Below are positions 29,182-37,459 of a stretch of DNA of 64,000 nucleotides, piece by piece; position 1 is the stretch's first letter; each line of letters begins with the position of its first letter. The position numbers and the translations under genes are program-made. The stretch lies in contig NZ_JXJO01000034.1 in the NCBI RefSeq assembly GCF_000826655.1, positions 1-64,000 of the forward strand, given 5' to 3'. Below the pieces are notes generated by a model, which saw nothing but the letters and a program-made list of their open reading frames with translations, did not search any database and was not told the DNA's origin. The DNA is from Psychroserpens damuponensis. GTDB taxonomy: Bacteria > Bacteroidota > Bacteroidia > Flavobacteriales > Flavobacteriaceae.

Positions 29182-29757
29182 ATGCAACTCGTTTTCGCTA
29201 CAAACAACCTTAATAAATTAAAAGAAGTACAATCACTTATACCTAAGCATATCCAACTCTTAAGTTTAAAAGATATTGGCTGCTTTGACGATGTGCCAGA
29301 AACTCAACTTACCATAAAAGGTAATGCCATCCAAAAAGCAGAATACATCAAAACTCATTATGGCTTTGATTGTTTTGCAGACGATACAGGCTTAGAAGTT
29401 GAAGCTTTAAATGGAGAGCCTGGTGTTTTTAGCGCACGTTATGCAGGAGCTCAACGAGATGCCAATGACAATACAAATTTGCTTTTAAAAAACCTAAAAG
29501 ATAAATCTAATAGAAACGCCCAATTTAAAACCGTAATTGCGCTACATCTTAATAATAAGCTAGAAACATTTACTGGAATTTGCAAAGGTGAAATCACCAC
29601 AACCAAACATGGTACAGGTGGTTTTGGTTACGATCCCATTTTTAAAGCCAATGGCTACGACCATACATTTGCCGAAATAACTTTAGAAGAAAAAAACAAC
29701 ATTGGTCATCGTGGCAAAGCCGTACGTTTATTAGTTGCCTATTTAAACAACCTTTAA
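29182..29757 (+). CDS. rdgB: Non-canonical purine NTP pyrophosphatase (dITP/XTP)
   Basis: A HAM1/RdgB-type house-cleaning enzyme that hydrolyses dITP, ITP and XTP. Signatures: FATNNLNKLKEVQSL at the start, NAIQKAEYI, CFADDTGLEVEALNGEPGVFSARYAG, GTGGFGYDPIF, and ISHRGKA-like NIGHRGKAVR near the end. At 191 aa it is of normal length. It is divergent from the AraC-BLUF operon; the ~90-bp gap would carry both promoters. Confidence 0.96.
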   Translation: MQLVFATNNLNKLKEVQSLIPKHIQLLSLKDIGCFDDVPETQLTIKGNAIQKAEYIKTHYGFDCFADDTGLEVEALNGEPGVFSARYAGAQRDANDNTNLLLKNLKDKSNRNAQFKTVIALHLNNKLETFTGICKGEITTTKHGTGGFGYDPIFKANGYDHTFAEITLEEKNNIGHRGKAVRLLVAYLNNL

Positions 29758-29849
29758 ATTTATAATATTTGATAACTCATTAGAACTAAAAACAGATTCA
29801 ATAACTTAAAATATGTAGTTAAAAATTATTAATCACAACACATACGACT

Positions 29850-30392
29850 ATGAAACAATGGCTAATTTTTACAACTGCACTACTTTTTAGTGTAGTAAGT
29901 TCTCCTCTATTTGCCCAAGATGATAAATTTATAGAAGATTACTTGGAGCGTTTTGAAAATTCTCGCAAATATTTAATCCTTGTCGCAGAAACCATGCCTG
30001 AAAACCACTATAATTTTAAAGCCACTCCAGAGTCATTGAGTTTTGCCGAAAACTTAATGCATATTGGTTTTGCCGTAGATTGGCATAGCCAGTCCTTACT
30101 TGGCAATCGAGAATCAAGGGTTTGGCAAACAGATACGGTTTATAAGGTTGCTCATAAAACCAAAAAAGAAATGATTACAACCATTAACAACACTTTTGAT
30201 GAAGCCGTCACACTCATTAAACACTTTGATACCAATCAATTTAATGACGAGCTCGATTATTTTGGACTCACAAGATCAAAGCGTCAAATTTTCTTACTCC
30301 TCGCAGATCATATCACACATCACAGAGGTCAAATGCTCGTGTATATGAGACTTAACGGACTTGTTCCTCCAAGATATGTTCGCTTTCAATAA
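29850..30392 (+). CDS. Exported DinB-family protein
   Basis: A signal peptide (ends SSPLFAQ) precedes a four-helix DinB-like domain with the three expected metal-binding His: one in NLMHIG and two in DHITHHRGQ. DinB/YfiT-like enzymes are metal-dependent and often act in thiol-transfer reactions. An exported form is common in Bacteroidota but its substrate is unknown. No operon partner is evident. Confidence 0.85.
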   Translation: MKQWLIFTTALLFSVVSSPLFAQDDKFIEDYLERFENSRKYLILVAETMPENHYNFKATPESLSFAENLMHIGFAVDWHSQSLLGNRESRVWQTDTVYKVAHKTKKEMITTINNTFDEAVTLIKHFDTNQFNDELDYFGLTRSKRQIFLLLADHITHHRGQMLVYMRLNGLVPPRYVRFQ

Positions 30393-30507
30393 TAAACTGA
30401 GTAGTGTAAAACACCTACAAAACTTTATGATTTCTTCGGAAATATTAAAGCGTCACATTTCCGAAGTTATAAAACCAAACATCTAAACCTTTAACCTTAC
30501 ATTCATG

Positions 30508-30718
30508 ATGACAATTGAATACCTACCAAATCAAGGTTTTAAAATAGATTCTAAAATTATAACCTCGAAAACCAATTTTAGAAACCGAGCAAGGTCAATT
30601 TTTATTACCTGAATTAAAATTAGTCATTGCCACTAGCGCATCTTTTGGAGGTGATAGTGATGTTTTATACTATTTTTATACTACGTCAAACATTAACCAT
30701 TTAACTCATAATATATAA
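30508..30718 (+). pseudogene. Frameshifted remnant of a small gene
   Basis: The gap 30393-30732 holds no intact gene. An ATG frame (MTIEYLPNQGFKIDSK) runs about 30 codons. A shift by one frame near 30575 then continues as LETEQGQFLLPELKLVIA and SFGGDSDVLYYFYTT, up to a stop at 30716. Both halves have protein-like composition and suit a single ~68-residue product. No family was recognised. A sequencing error is the main alternative. Confidence 0.35.
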
Positions 30719-30732
30719 AACCCATAGCCCAA

Positions 30733-31257
30733 ATGAAAACGATCATTCTACTTTTTAATATATTCTTTTTTACAGTGTGTATGGCACAAGAAAGAGAATA
30801 TGCCGTAACCAAAAAAGGAGATACTCTATTTGGCAAGATCACTAGAGCTAATAGCTTTTTAAACCCTTCAAAAGTTACATTTAAAATCAAAGACTTAGAA
30901 GGCAACAGGAAAATTTTAAATCCTAATGAGGTTGAAACCATACAATCTTTAAAAGGTGTAGATGGCCAATGTATTATAAAAACCGTGTATAATAAATGGT
31001 TTGTAAAATTGCTAGTTGATGGCAAAATAAAAGTTTATCAACTTGTTGATGGTCTAATTTATTACACGTCTAAGGGAACTTCTGAAATTAGATCCAACGA
31101 TTTTGGAGGCTTTAATAATAGAAAGGAATCACACTCTAGAATAAGAGTATTAATACATGATAACCCAAAACTATTAAAGGAGTTTGACACACTAGAAGGC
31201 ACAGAAAAAAACATACTTTATATTATAGAAAAGTACAATCAATCATACAAAATCTAA
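30733..31257 (+). CDS. Secreted protein of unknown function
   Basis: The signal peptide MKTIILLFNIFFFTVCMAQ is followed by a compact domain opening YAVTKKGDTLFGKI, seen in many exported flavobacterial proteins whose function is not known. The rest is mixed alpha/beta and ends in NILYIIEKYNQSYKI. There is no lipobox or membrane segment beyond the signal. It is transcribed alone, convergent with the AraC regulator downstream. Confidence 0.7.
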   Translation: MKTIILLFNIFFFTVCMAQEREYAVTKKGDTLFGKITRANSFLNPSKVTFKIKDLEGNRKILNPNEVETIQSLKGVDGQCIIKTVYNKWFVKLLVDGKIKVYQLVDGLIYYTSKGTSEIRSNDFGGFNNRKESHSRIRVLIHDNPKLLKEFDTLEGTEKNILYIIEKYNQSYKI

Positions 31258-31319
31258 ATATCGATTGAAATTAAACACTTGGCATTTAATTTTTAATCTG
31301 ATGGGATCAACTTAGAACA

Positions 31320-32081
31320 TTAATGATGCTTCCTAAAAGCCGATGGACTTACATTAGTGTGTTTTTTAAAAAACCTCGAAAAACTACTTGTAGAATCAAA
31401 TCCTAATGTAAATGCTAATTCTTTAGTGGTAATTTCACTTCTAATAAGTCTGCGTTTTGCTTCTGTAATTTGTCGTTGTTGTATAATTTGTTTTGCCGTA
31501 AGGTTTAATTTTTCTTTTAAAATTTGATTTAATCGTTTACTGCTAATTCCAATGTCATTAGCATAATAGTGTGTTTTTGTATGTTCTAAAAATTGCGTCT
31601 CCATCAACTCTAAAAATTGAAACACGCGTTTTTGACTTAAATCTTGTTTTAAAAAATGATTATTTTGATACCTTATTAAATGCAGTAATAGTACTTTGAG
31701 TAATGTTTTTAGCATTATATATGATGCTGCATCACTATAATATTCAGCTTTAAGCCATTTAATAGCTCGTTGTACGTGCTTGATTTTGGTTACATCACTT
31801 AAAATATATTGAGGAAATTTATTAAATAATGCCATGATATCTAAGGCATACTCAATATCATCTTCATCAATAAGATCTCTTTCAAATTGTATTAAAACAC
31901 CATTATTAGCATTAAAAACAGCGCTTTTAAACACTTCATTTAAAGGTTTAAAATGAACAACTAAACTATTAATTGCTTTAAACTCAAAGTAAATCCCCAT
32001 AGAATTCCCTGATAGCAATTGCCTATTACCTTCAAAACGTTGAAGGATTTGAAATTTATGTTTCCAAGGTAATATATTCAT
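31320..32081 (-). CDS. AraC-family regulator following an MFS transporter gene
   Basis: 253 aa. The C-terminal ~100 residues form the AraC DNA-binding region (YANDIGISSKRLNQILKEKL; TKELAFTLGFDSTSSFSRFF, ending VSPSAFRKHH). The N-terminal half has the cupin-like pattern of sugar/drug-type AraC sensors but no clear motif. It follows the MFS transporter gene by 42 bp on the same strand, so it probably regulates that transporter. Confidence 0.88.
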   Translation of the reverse strand: MNILPWKHKFQILQRFEGNRQLLSGNSMGIYFEFKAINSLVVHFKPLNEVFKSAVFNANNGVLIQFERDLIDEDDIEYALDIMALFNKFPQYILSDVTKIKHVQRAIKWLKAEYYSDAASYIMLKTLLKVLLLHLIRYQNNHFLKQDLSQKRVFQFLELMETQFLEHTKTHYYANDIGISSKRLNQILKEKLNLTAKQIIQQRQITEAKRRLIRSEITTKELAFTLGFDSTSSFSRFFKKHTNVSPSAFRKHH

Positions 32082-32123
32082 CTATTTTGAGGTGTGTCTC
32101 AAAAGTAAGAAGAATAATTAAGT

Positions 32124-33266
32124 TTATTGTTTAGCAACTTTTTGAAACATCACATAGAGCACAGTACCTATAATTAAAGCCAACCCAACCGAAACACCAT
32201 AAATTGCTGTATAGTTATTTGAAACATACTCTATGAATGTCGACAAAAACTGTCCTCCAAAAACAGCCATTGAAAATAAACCTAAGTTTTTACCTTGATT
32301 ATGCAATGAACTCACCTCAAGCATCATATGGTTTAATAACGGAATTGTAAATCCAAAACCTATACCTATTAAAATGATGGTTACTATTAAAAAAGGTAAA
32401 CTCAGCGTTGTTGCTAACACCAGGTATCCTAACATAAAAAACAAAAAGCCAAGTGCGACAGTGTTTCCGTCGCCAAATGTTTTTACCATTTTTGGCATTT
32501 GGCTAGCGGTTATAATTGCAATTACCGAAATAAAAGCCATGACATAACCTGTTTGAGACTCAGAAAAACCATACGATTGAGGCAAATATAGTGGTAGCGT
32601 TACAAAGCCTACAAAAAATAGCATCATGGCTAAAAGTGATGCTATAAAAATAAGCCTAACTTTAGGTTTACTTTTATTATCTGTAGTTAAATCTTTGGTT
32701 TTAGCTCTTAATATATGTTTAGATTTTGGCAATGTAAACGTGGCTAAAAACAAACATAAAAATGCTATGAGATAAATATAAAATGGGAATTGCCAATGTA
32801 ACTCTCCTAAAATACCTCCTAAAGTTAAAAACACAACACCTCCTAACTCAATTGCCATACCTTGCCAAGCAATCATTTTGATTCTGGCTTCACCTGTAAA
32901 GAAATCGGCTATGTAAGCCGTTATCGATACTTGAACTGCCACTGTTGCGCCTCCAAGTAAAATTCTGTCTATTATTAACAAATAGTCATTGGTAATGTAA
33001 GCACCAATAACACCTAATATAGCATAAGGCACAAGGCCAAGTTGTAATAATTTAAGAGTGCCTAATGTATTAAGCAATCTTCCAATTATAGGTGCAAAGA
33101 GTACAACACCTAGAGACGGTAAGGTTATAAGCCAACTTGCAGAGAACCCTAAATTTTTATGTTCTACTATACCTGATAACGAAGGCGCGATAACAGTACC
33201 TACCATTATGGTTAAGCTACTTACAAATAGTATTGTAAAAATTCCGAAGTTTGATATTGTTTTCAT
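32124..33266 (-). CDS. Major facilitator superfamily transporter
   Basis: 380 aa with about twelve membrane helices and the MFS layout. The loop 2-3 motif is degenerate (GRLLNTLGTLKLLQLG). A second-half counterpart lies near MPKMVKTFGDGNTVALG. It starts MKTISNFGIFTILFVSSLTIM. Such proteins export drugs or metabolites by proton exchange. Its AraC neighbour suggests substrate-induced expression. The substrate cannot be read from the sequence. Confidence 0.9.
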   Translation of the reverse strand: MKTISNFGIFTILFVSSLTIMVGTVIAPSLSGIVEHKNLGFSASWLITLPSLGVVLFAPIIGRLLNTLGTLKLLQLGLVPYAILGVIGAYITNDYLLIIDRILLGGATVAVQVSITAYIADFFTGEARIKMIAWQGMAIELGGVVFLTLGGILGELHWQFPFYIYLIAFLCLFLATFTLPKSKHILRAKTKDLTTDNKSKPKVRLIFIASLLAMMLFFVGFVTLPLYLPQSYGFSESQTGYVMAFISVIAIITASQMPKMVKTFGDGNTVALGFLFFMLGYLVLATTLSLPFLIVTIILIGIGFGFTIPLLNHMMLEVSSLHNQGKNLGLFSMAVFGGQFLSTFIEYVSNNYTAIYGVSVGLALIIGTVLYVMFQKVAKQ

Positions 33267-33446
33267 ACTGCAAAATTCAGCTTAATCTTTATAGCTTAGC
33301 ATACCGCTTTTCTAAAATACTATGCAAAAATGGAAATTGATAACATTTTAAAAACACATCAACTCTTTTAAAAAAGTTTTATTAAAATCTAAATATATAT
33401 GTGTTTCCAATTATGATATAATATTAAACTAAGGATGAATTGTAAA

Positions 33447-33477
33447 CAAAAAAAATCCAGCTTCCGCTGGATTTTTA
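33447..33477. terminator. Rho-independent terminator
   Basis: AAAAATCCAGC / GCTGGATTTTT is a perfect stem with A and T tails. It lies 28 bases beyond the stop of the minus-strand gene ending at 33505. Confidence 0.85.
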
Positions 33478-33504
33478 ATAGGACAATCACTTTATAAGTG
33501 GTTG

Positions 33505-34032
33505 TTATTGTTTCTTAATCACTGAGTTCATAGATTTTTTTATGGCATCGGTAAATTTAGCATCAGCATTTTGTTCTACCATACCCATAAACATCAAGCA
33601 AGTCTCGGCATCAACTTCAATACAATATATCATATTATTTAAAGTTACTCCTTCTGCTTCGCTTGTACCTTTCATATAGAGTGCTGTTACTCCATTAATT
33701 TGGGTTTCTCCTTTTTCTGTAATATTGAATTTATCACCAGCATCTTTATCCATTTTCTTTTTTGAATTCTCATAGCTATCTGGTATCATCATTGCCATAA
33801 CAACAGCTTTCGGACTTTCGGAAACGTAGGTATTTGTACTAACTTCCATGAAAAGAGACGTGTCTACTTCCATATCAATTTTTTTGCCCATGAGTTCCAT
33901 AACGCGTGCAAATTTTTCTTGATCTGCAGTGCTTACTTCGCCTTCGGCAACATCGTCTTTAGCAGTTCCTTCTTGAGCATTCATATTTACTCCAAGTACC
34001 AATACAAAAAGTAAAAAACATAATTTTTTCAT
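33505..34032 (-). CDS. Secreted protein of unknown function
   Basis: The signal peptide (MKKLCFLLFVLVLGVNMNAQ) is clear. The mature 155 residues contain a DcrB-like alpha/beta pattern (QINGVTALYMKGTSEAEG; IYCIEVDAETCLMFMGMV), but the family is not certain. Acidic residues dominate the N-terminal linker (AKDDVAEGEV). It is transcribed alone, with its own terminator. The ~300 bp upstream (34033-34331) are AT-rich; I see no gene there. Confidence 0.7.
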   Translation of the reverse strand: MKKLCFLLFVLVLGVNMNAQEGTAKDDVAEGEVSTADQEKFARVMELMGKKIDMEVDTSLFMEVSTNTYVSESPKAVVMAMMIPDSYENSKKKMDKDAGDKFNITEKGETQINGVTALYMKGTSEAEGVTLNNMIYCIEVDAETCLMFMGMVEQNADAKFTDAIKKSMNSVIKKQ

Positions 34033-34331
34033 AATATATTATTTAGATTGACAATGTAATCATTCTGTAACTTACAGAAAAATCATCATTAGTTTTTTAC
34101 AACATTTTAATAAGTAGACCATTATGTGAACAGGCCAATTTCTGAAGTACAACATAAAAATTAAGTTACAGATAAGCATAATTTTATGAGGATTGCTTTA
34201 AGTCGCTGTACCATAAACATCTAAAAAAAATACCTCACTTTTTATATTATATTTGTAAGTATTAATGTACTTTGCTGTAACAGGCAAGTCTAATTGTTTA
34301 CGATAATAATATCAATTGATACACATACAAC

Positions 34332-35102
34332 ATGGAACACAACACTAAAATAGCAGGAAAAAACGTACTTATTACAGCTGGTGCTCAAGGCATTGGAGAA
34401 TCCATTACTAGGCATTTTATTGATAGTGGTGCTCATGTTGCGATTCATTATTTTTCTAGTGCTGATACAGCAAATGAATTGACTGCGTATGCTAAAAGTA
34501 AAGGTTTAAAAGCTGTTGCCATAAGTGGTGATTTAACTAAAGAAGCCGATGCGAATGCATTAGTTGAGCAAACGGTTGATGCTTTAGGGAGTTTAGATAT
34601 TTTAATTAATAATGCTGGTTCTCTTGTAGCACGTAAATTGCTTAATGAAATGGAAGCTGAATTTTGGCATAAAGTTATGGATATCAATCTTACTTCAATG
34701 ATGTTTGTTACACGAGCTGCTGCACCACATTTAGCAAAAAAGGAGCATAGTAGTATTGTTAATTTAGCATCACTTGCTGGACGTAAAGGTGGTCATCCAG
34801 GATCATTAGTTTACTCTACTAGTAAAGGTGCCATTTTAACATTTACGCGTGCGCTTTCAACCGAATTGGGAGCTCAAGGTACGCGTGTAAACGCAGTGTC
34901 TCCTGGGCTTATTTTAGGAACTTCATTTCACAATACACATACCACAAAGGAATCGGCAGCTGAAACTACGGCTGGCATCCCAATACAACGTGCTGGTAAT
35001 GCAGCAGATGTTGCTAGAGCTGTTTTATACCTAGCCTCTGAATACGATGGTTTTATTACTGGAGCAACACTAGATATTAATGGTGGTGTTTATAATATGT
35101 AA
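34332..35102 (+). CDS. Short-chain dehydrogenase/reductase (SDR)
   Basis: A classical SDR of 256 aa. The Rossmann nucleotide motif reads TAGAQGIG (instead of TGxxxGIG), followed by NNAG, the catalytic Ser in IVNLASLAG and the YxxxK pair in VYSTSKGA. The C-terminal segment is GFITGATLDINGG. It is most likely a cytoplasmic 3-oxoacyl- or sugar-type oxidoreductase; the substrate is unknown. It is the last ordinary gene before the cassette-like island and lacks the island's terminal repeats. Confidence 0.92.
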   Translation: MEHNTKIAGKNVLITAGAQGIGESITRHFIDSGAHVAIHYFSSADTANELTAYAKSKGLKAVAISGDLTKEADANALVEQTVDALGSLDILINNAGSLVARKLLNEMEAEFWHKVMDINLTSMMFVTRAAAPHLAKKEHSSIVNLASLAGRKGGHPGSLVYSTSKGAILTFTRALSTELGAQGTRVNAVSPGLILGTSFHNTHTTKESAAETTAGIPIQRAGNAADVARAVLYLASEYDGFITGATLDINGGVYNM

Positions 35103-35136
35103 CATTTGAGAAATACTTCTATAATGAGACATTTGA

Positions 35137-35172
35137 CACATACTATTGCGTATATAAACGTGTTGGCTGTAA
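35137..35172 (+). repeat. Half-site R0 (right arm only) at left edge of the array
   Basis: The sequence around GCGTATATAAACGTGTTGG matches only the right arm of the downstream attC-like repeats and ends GTTGGCTGTAAT. No left arm or central hairpin is present upstream. Its end pairs with the downstream end of unit 1, as expected of a cassette's first bases. Confidence 0.7.
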
Positions 35173-35188
35173 TATAAACTGAACGCAA

Positions 35189-35809
35189 GTGAGAAACCTG
35201 AAATCAAACATTTTACTTATTACATTACTTTTTTTCTCAATCAATAGTTATTGTCAGAAGAGATTTAAAGTAAAAATTGAGGAAAAATATGAAACAGTAA
35301 ATCAATATTATCTTGTTGACGAAAAAGAGAATATTTTACGTGAATTAGATACATCTAAATATTATATTTTTTTAGCGGAAAATTCTCTGAAACACTTTGC
35401 AGTTTTTGGAATAAAAGGAGAATCTGGTTGGTCCGCAATTGACTCGAATGAAAAAATTCTTTTTAAAGTTTACAATTCAGTAAATGGAGAACCCTCACCT
35501 GACAATTTAATTGAGAATAAAATCAGAATAATTGACGAAAATAATAAAATCGGATTTGCCAATGAAAAAGGAGAAATTATAATAAAACCTCAATTTGAAA
35601 TAATTACTTCTTTTCAAAACAACAGAGCAATATTTGGAAAAAAATGTGAAAAAGAATATTGGGAAAAGGAGAAACACGAAGATGGATGTAACCATTATTC
35701 GATTAAATGTTCTGAACACGGAATTATAAATGAAAAAGGAGAAATATTGAAATTTGGAAATTATACATTTGAGGAAATTGCTAAAGAAATAAATTGGAAA
35801 AATGAATAA
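35189..35809 (+). CDS. Secreted WG-repeat-like protein (unit 1 cargo)
   Basis: A GTG start gives a clear signal peptide (MRNLKSNILLITLLFFSIN, then SYCQ). Two WG/KWG-type repeats follow (GFANEKGEIIIKPQFEI; GIINEKGEILKFGNYTF), with Cys-containing EDGCNHYSIKC between them. Family members are poorly characterised beta-repeat proteins. The gene occupies the first unit of the cassette-like array and starts 27 bases after the G|TT boundary. No promoter was recognised inside the unit. Confidence 0.75.
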   Translation: MRNLKSNILLITLLFFSINSYCQKRFKVKIEEKYETVNQYYLVDEKENILRELDTSKYYIFLAENSLKHFAVFGIKGESGWSAIDSNEKILFKVYNSVNGEPSPDNLIENKIRIIDENNKIGFANEKGEIIIKPQFEIITSFQNNRAIFGKKCEKEYWEKEKHEDGCNHYSIKCSEHGIINEKGEILKFGNYTFEEIAKEINWKNE

Positions 35810-35812
35810 AAT

Positions 35813-35956
35813 ACTACAGCCAACAACATATATAGTTTATTGCTGGCTTCTCGCCTACTTACGAAAGTCCTCGCGGACTTTCTTTGCCGGTAATTGTTTA
35901 CTAAATTAGTTGCTTGGAACTCGCAACAAACCATATATAAACACGTTGGCAGTAAT
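35813..35956 (+). repeat. attC-like repeat R1
   Basis: The left core is GCCAAC and the right core GTTGGC. The outer stem pairs ACATATATAGTTTATTGC with the right arm. The central hairpin at 35863-35882 is GAAAGTCC-TCGC-GGACTTTC, a perfect 8-bp stem. The core-to-core length is about 133 bp. It lies between unit 1 and the AbiH unit. Confidence 0.8.
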
Positions 35957-35977
35957 CTTGAGAAGACAGTTCTAATT

Positions 35978-37078
35978 ATGAAAATAAAGAATAAAATTAT
36001 TTTAATAGGTAATGGATTTGATTTAGCGCATGGATTTAAAACAAGTTTCTTTGATTTAGCAAATTTTATTATCAACCACAAAATAGCACCTGACCTTAAA
36101 GATGTAATTGTACATCAAAACAATAGTAATTCTCATTTTTTCTCAAATGCACTTAAGAAAATTAATATCAGGGCCAAAAAAATTGACGAACTAGGTGATG
36201 ATTTTTACAATAATCTTATTCGCTCAGCACTGGATAACGACCAAGAAATTCTGAACAAGTATTTAAAAGAAAACCTAGGTAGTTTAGACTTAATTTTGTC
36301 TAACAAATTCTTAAGTAAGCTCTATAAAACGGATTATAATAATTGGTTTGATATCGAAAATTCATATTTCAGTGAATTAAAGAATATAAAAAAGTCATTC
36401 GACAACAGTGTTGATTTTTCTTCGACGAAAATCAAACTAGAAAGACTAAATCGTGATTTTGAGCAATTAAAAGAATTTCTAATGGAATACTTAGAAAGCA
36501 TAGAAATTGCAAAAAATAGCAAAGTGGATGAGTTTTTAAAAAAAATCTTTCGAGATGCAAAAAATGTGTATATCGTAAATTTTAATTATACCAAAACTAT
36601 TGAACAATATATTGACCTAAATAGTTCGAAGACAATTTTTAATATAAATTATATTCATGGGTCAATAATTAATAATGATATTATTTTAGGCTACGGAAAC
36701 GACCAAAACGAAGATTATATAGATATAAAAAACACAGAAATAGATGAGTTTTTAGAACATTTCAAAACATTTCAGTATTTATCCAAAAACTATTACGAAA
36801 GATTACATAGTGAAGCTATAAACTCATTTCCATCATACGAGATTCATGTAATTGGACATTCATTAGGTAGTACTGATAAAACACTTCTAGACGAAATTAT
36901 GAATACTTCGAAATGTGAAAAAATTCATTTATATAAGAGAGGTGACTTATCAAATGATAAAAAAATGGAAAGATATCAGTTTAATAAACTTTTGTTTTCA
37001 GCAAGCAGAATTTTCACTGATGAAAAGGCTCTAAGAAAAAAAATCATAAACTATATTACTAGTCCAAGTTTTCCCTAA
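35978..37078 (+). CDS. AbiH-family abortive infection protein (unit 2 cargo)
   Basis: The AbiH signature is present: IILIGNGFDLAHGFKTSF at the N-terminus and VIGHSLGSTDKTLLDEIM near the C-terminus. AbiH proteins were described as phage abortive-infection factors; the biochemical activity is not established. The ATG at 35978 gives MKIKNKIIL. The frame is open for 84 more bases upstream, but these lie inside repeat R1 and encode no conserved sequence. At ~366 aa the size fits the family. It is the only gene of its unit, consistent with a cassette carrying phage defence. Confidence 0.88.
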   Translation: MKIKNKIILIGNGFDLAHGFKTSFFDLANFIINHKIAPDLKDVIVHQNNSNSHFFSNALKKINIRAKKIDELGDDFYNNLIRSALDNDQEILNKYLKENLGSLDLILSNKFLSKLYKTDYNNWFDIENSYFSELKNIKKSFDNSVDFSSTKIKLERLNRDFEQLKEFLMEYLESIEIAKNSKVDEFLKKIFRDAKNVYIVNFNYTKTIEQYIDLNSSKTIFNINYIHGSIINNDIILGYGNDQNEDYIDIKNTEIDEFLEHFKTFQYLSKNYYERLHSEAINSFPSYEIHVIGHSLGSTDKTLLDEIMNTSKCEKIHLYKRGDLSNDKKMERYQFNKLLFSASRIFTDEKALRKKIINYITSPSFP

Positions 37079-37090
37079 AACTGATATAGA

Positions 37091-37234
37091 CTACTGCCAA
37101 CACCGTGTATAATTAATTGCTTTGTTCTTGCCTACTTGCGAAAATTCCTGCGGAATTTTCACTGGTTCGTAAAAGTTTACTAATTTAGTTGCTTAACCAC
37201 GTAACTAACCATATACAAACACGTTGTGGTTAAT
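37091..37234 (+). repeat. attC-like repeat R2
   Basis: Left core GCCAAC, right core GTTGTG, core-to-core about 133 bp. The central hairpin at 37140-37160 is GAAAATTCC-TGC-GGAATTTTC, a perfect 9-bp stem. Compared with R1, the stem changed from GTCC/GGAC to ATTCC/GGAAT on both sides, which is covariation. It lies between the AbiH unit and unit 3. Confidence 0.85.
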
Positions 37235-37265
37235 TTAGTCCACATTCTGCTCTGGTTGTACACAA

Positions 37266-37448
37266 ATGACAAACGATTGGATTGACGATGTACTAGTGAG
37301 AATGGACCTGCAAGGTGGAAATTTACAGAATCTTGGCAATGAAATTCAAGATTTTATTGATGCTCAAAACACAATTACTCAATTAGTTTCTGGAGTAAAT
37401 AAAAATACTGGTGAGCTAGTAATTATTAATATCACTGGATTTAATTAA
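37266..37448 (+). CDS. Small 60-aa protein, possible toxin-fragment remnant (unit 3)
   Basis: MTNDWIDDVLVRMDLQGG begins a short acidic protein ending NTGELVIINITGFN, with no signal or membrane segment. Its size and position directly before an immunity-like gene suggest the C-terminal remnant of a polymorphic toxin, or a small regulator. This is inference from context; no toxin motif was recognised. A 12-bp gap separates it from the next gene, so the two are probably co-transcribed. Confidence 0.5.
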   Translation: MTNDWIDDVLVRMDLQGGNLQNLGNEIQDFIDAQNTITQLVSGVNKNTGELVIINITGFN

Positions 37449-37459
37449 AATATTATAAT

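Noticed and set aside
34033-34331. Possible promoter TATATTTG at 34248 for the SDR gene
   Set aside because: It matches the -7 element but has no TTG at the right distance upstream; too weak to list as a feature.
35894-35977. An 84-base N-terminal extension of the AbiH frame
   Set aside because: It lies entirely within repeat R1 and has no conserved sequence; the ATG at 35978 begins the family motif.
35761-36081. A 106-codon minus-strand frame across R1
   Set aside because: It spans the palindromic repeat and the AbiH start, has unlikely composition and no recognisable domain.
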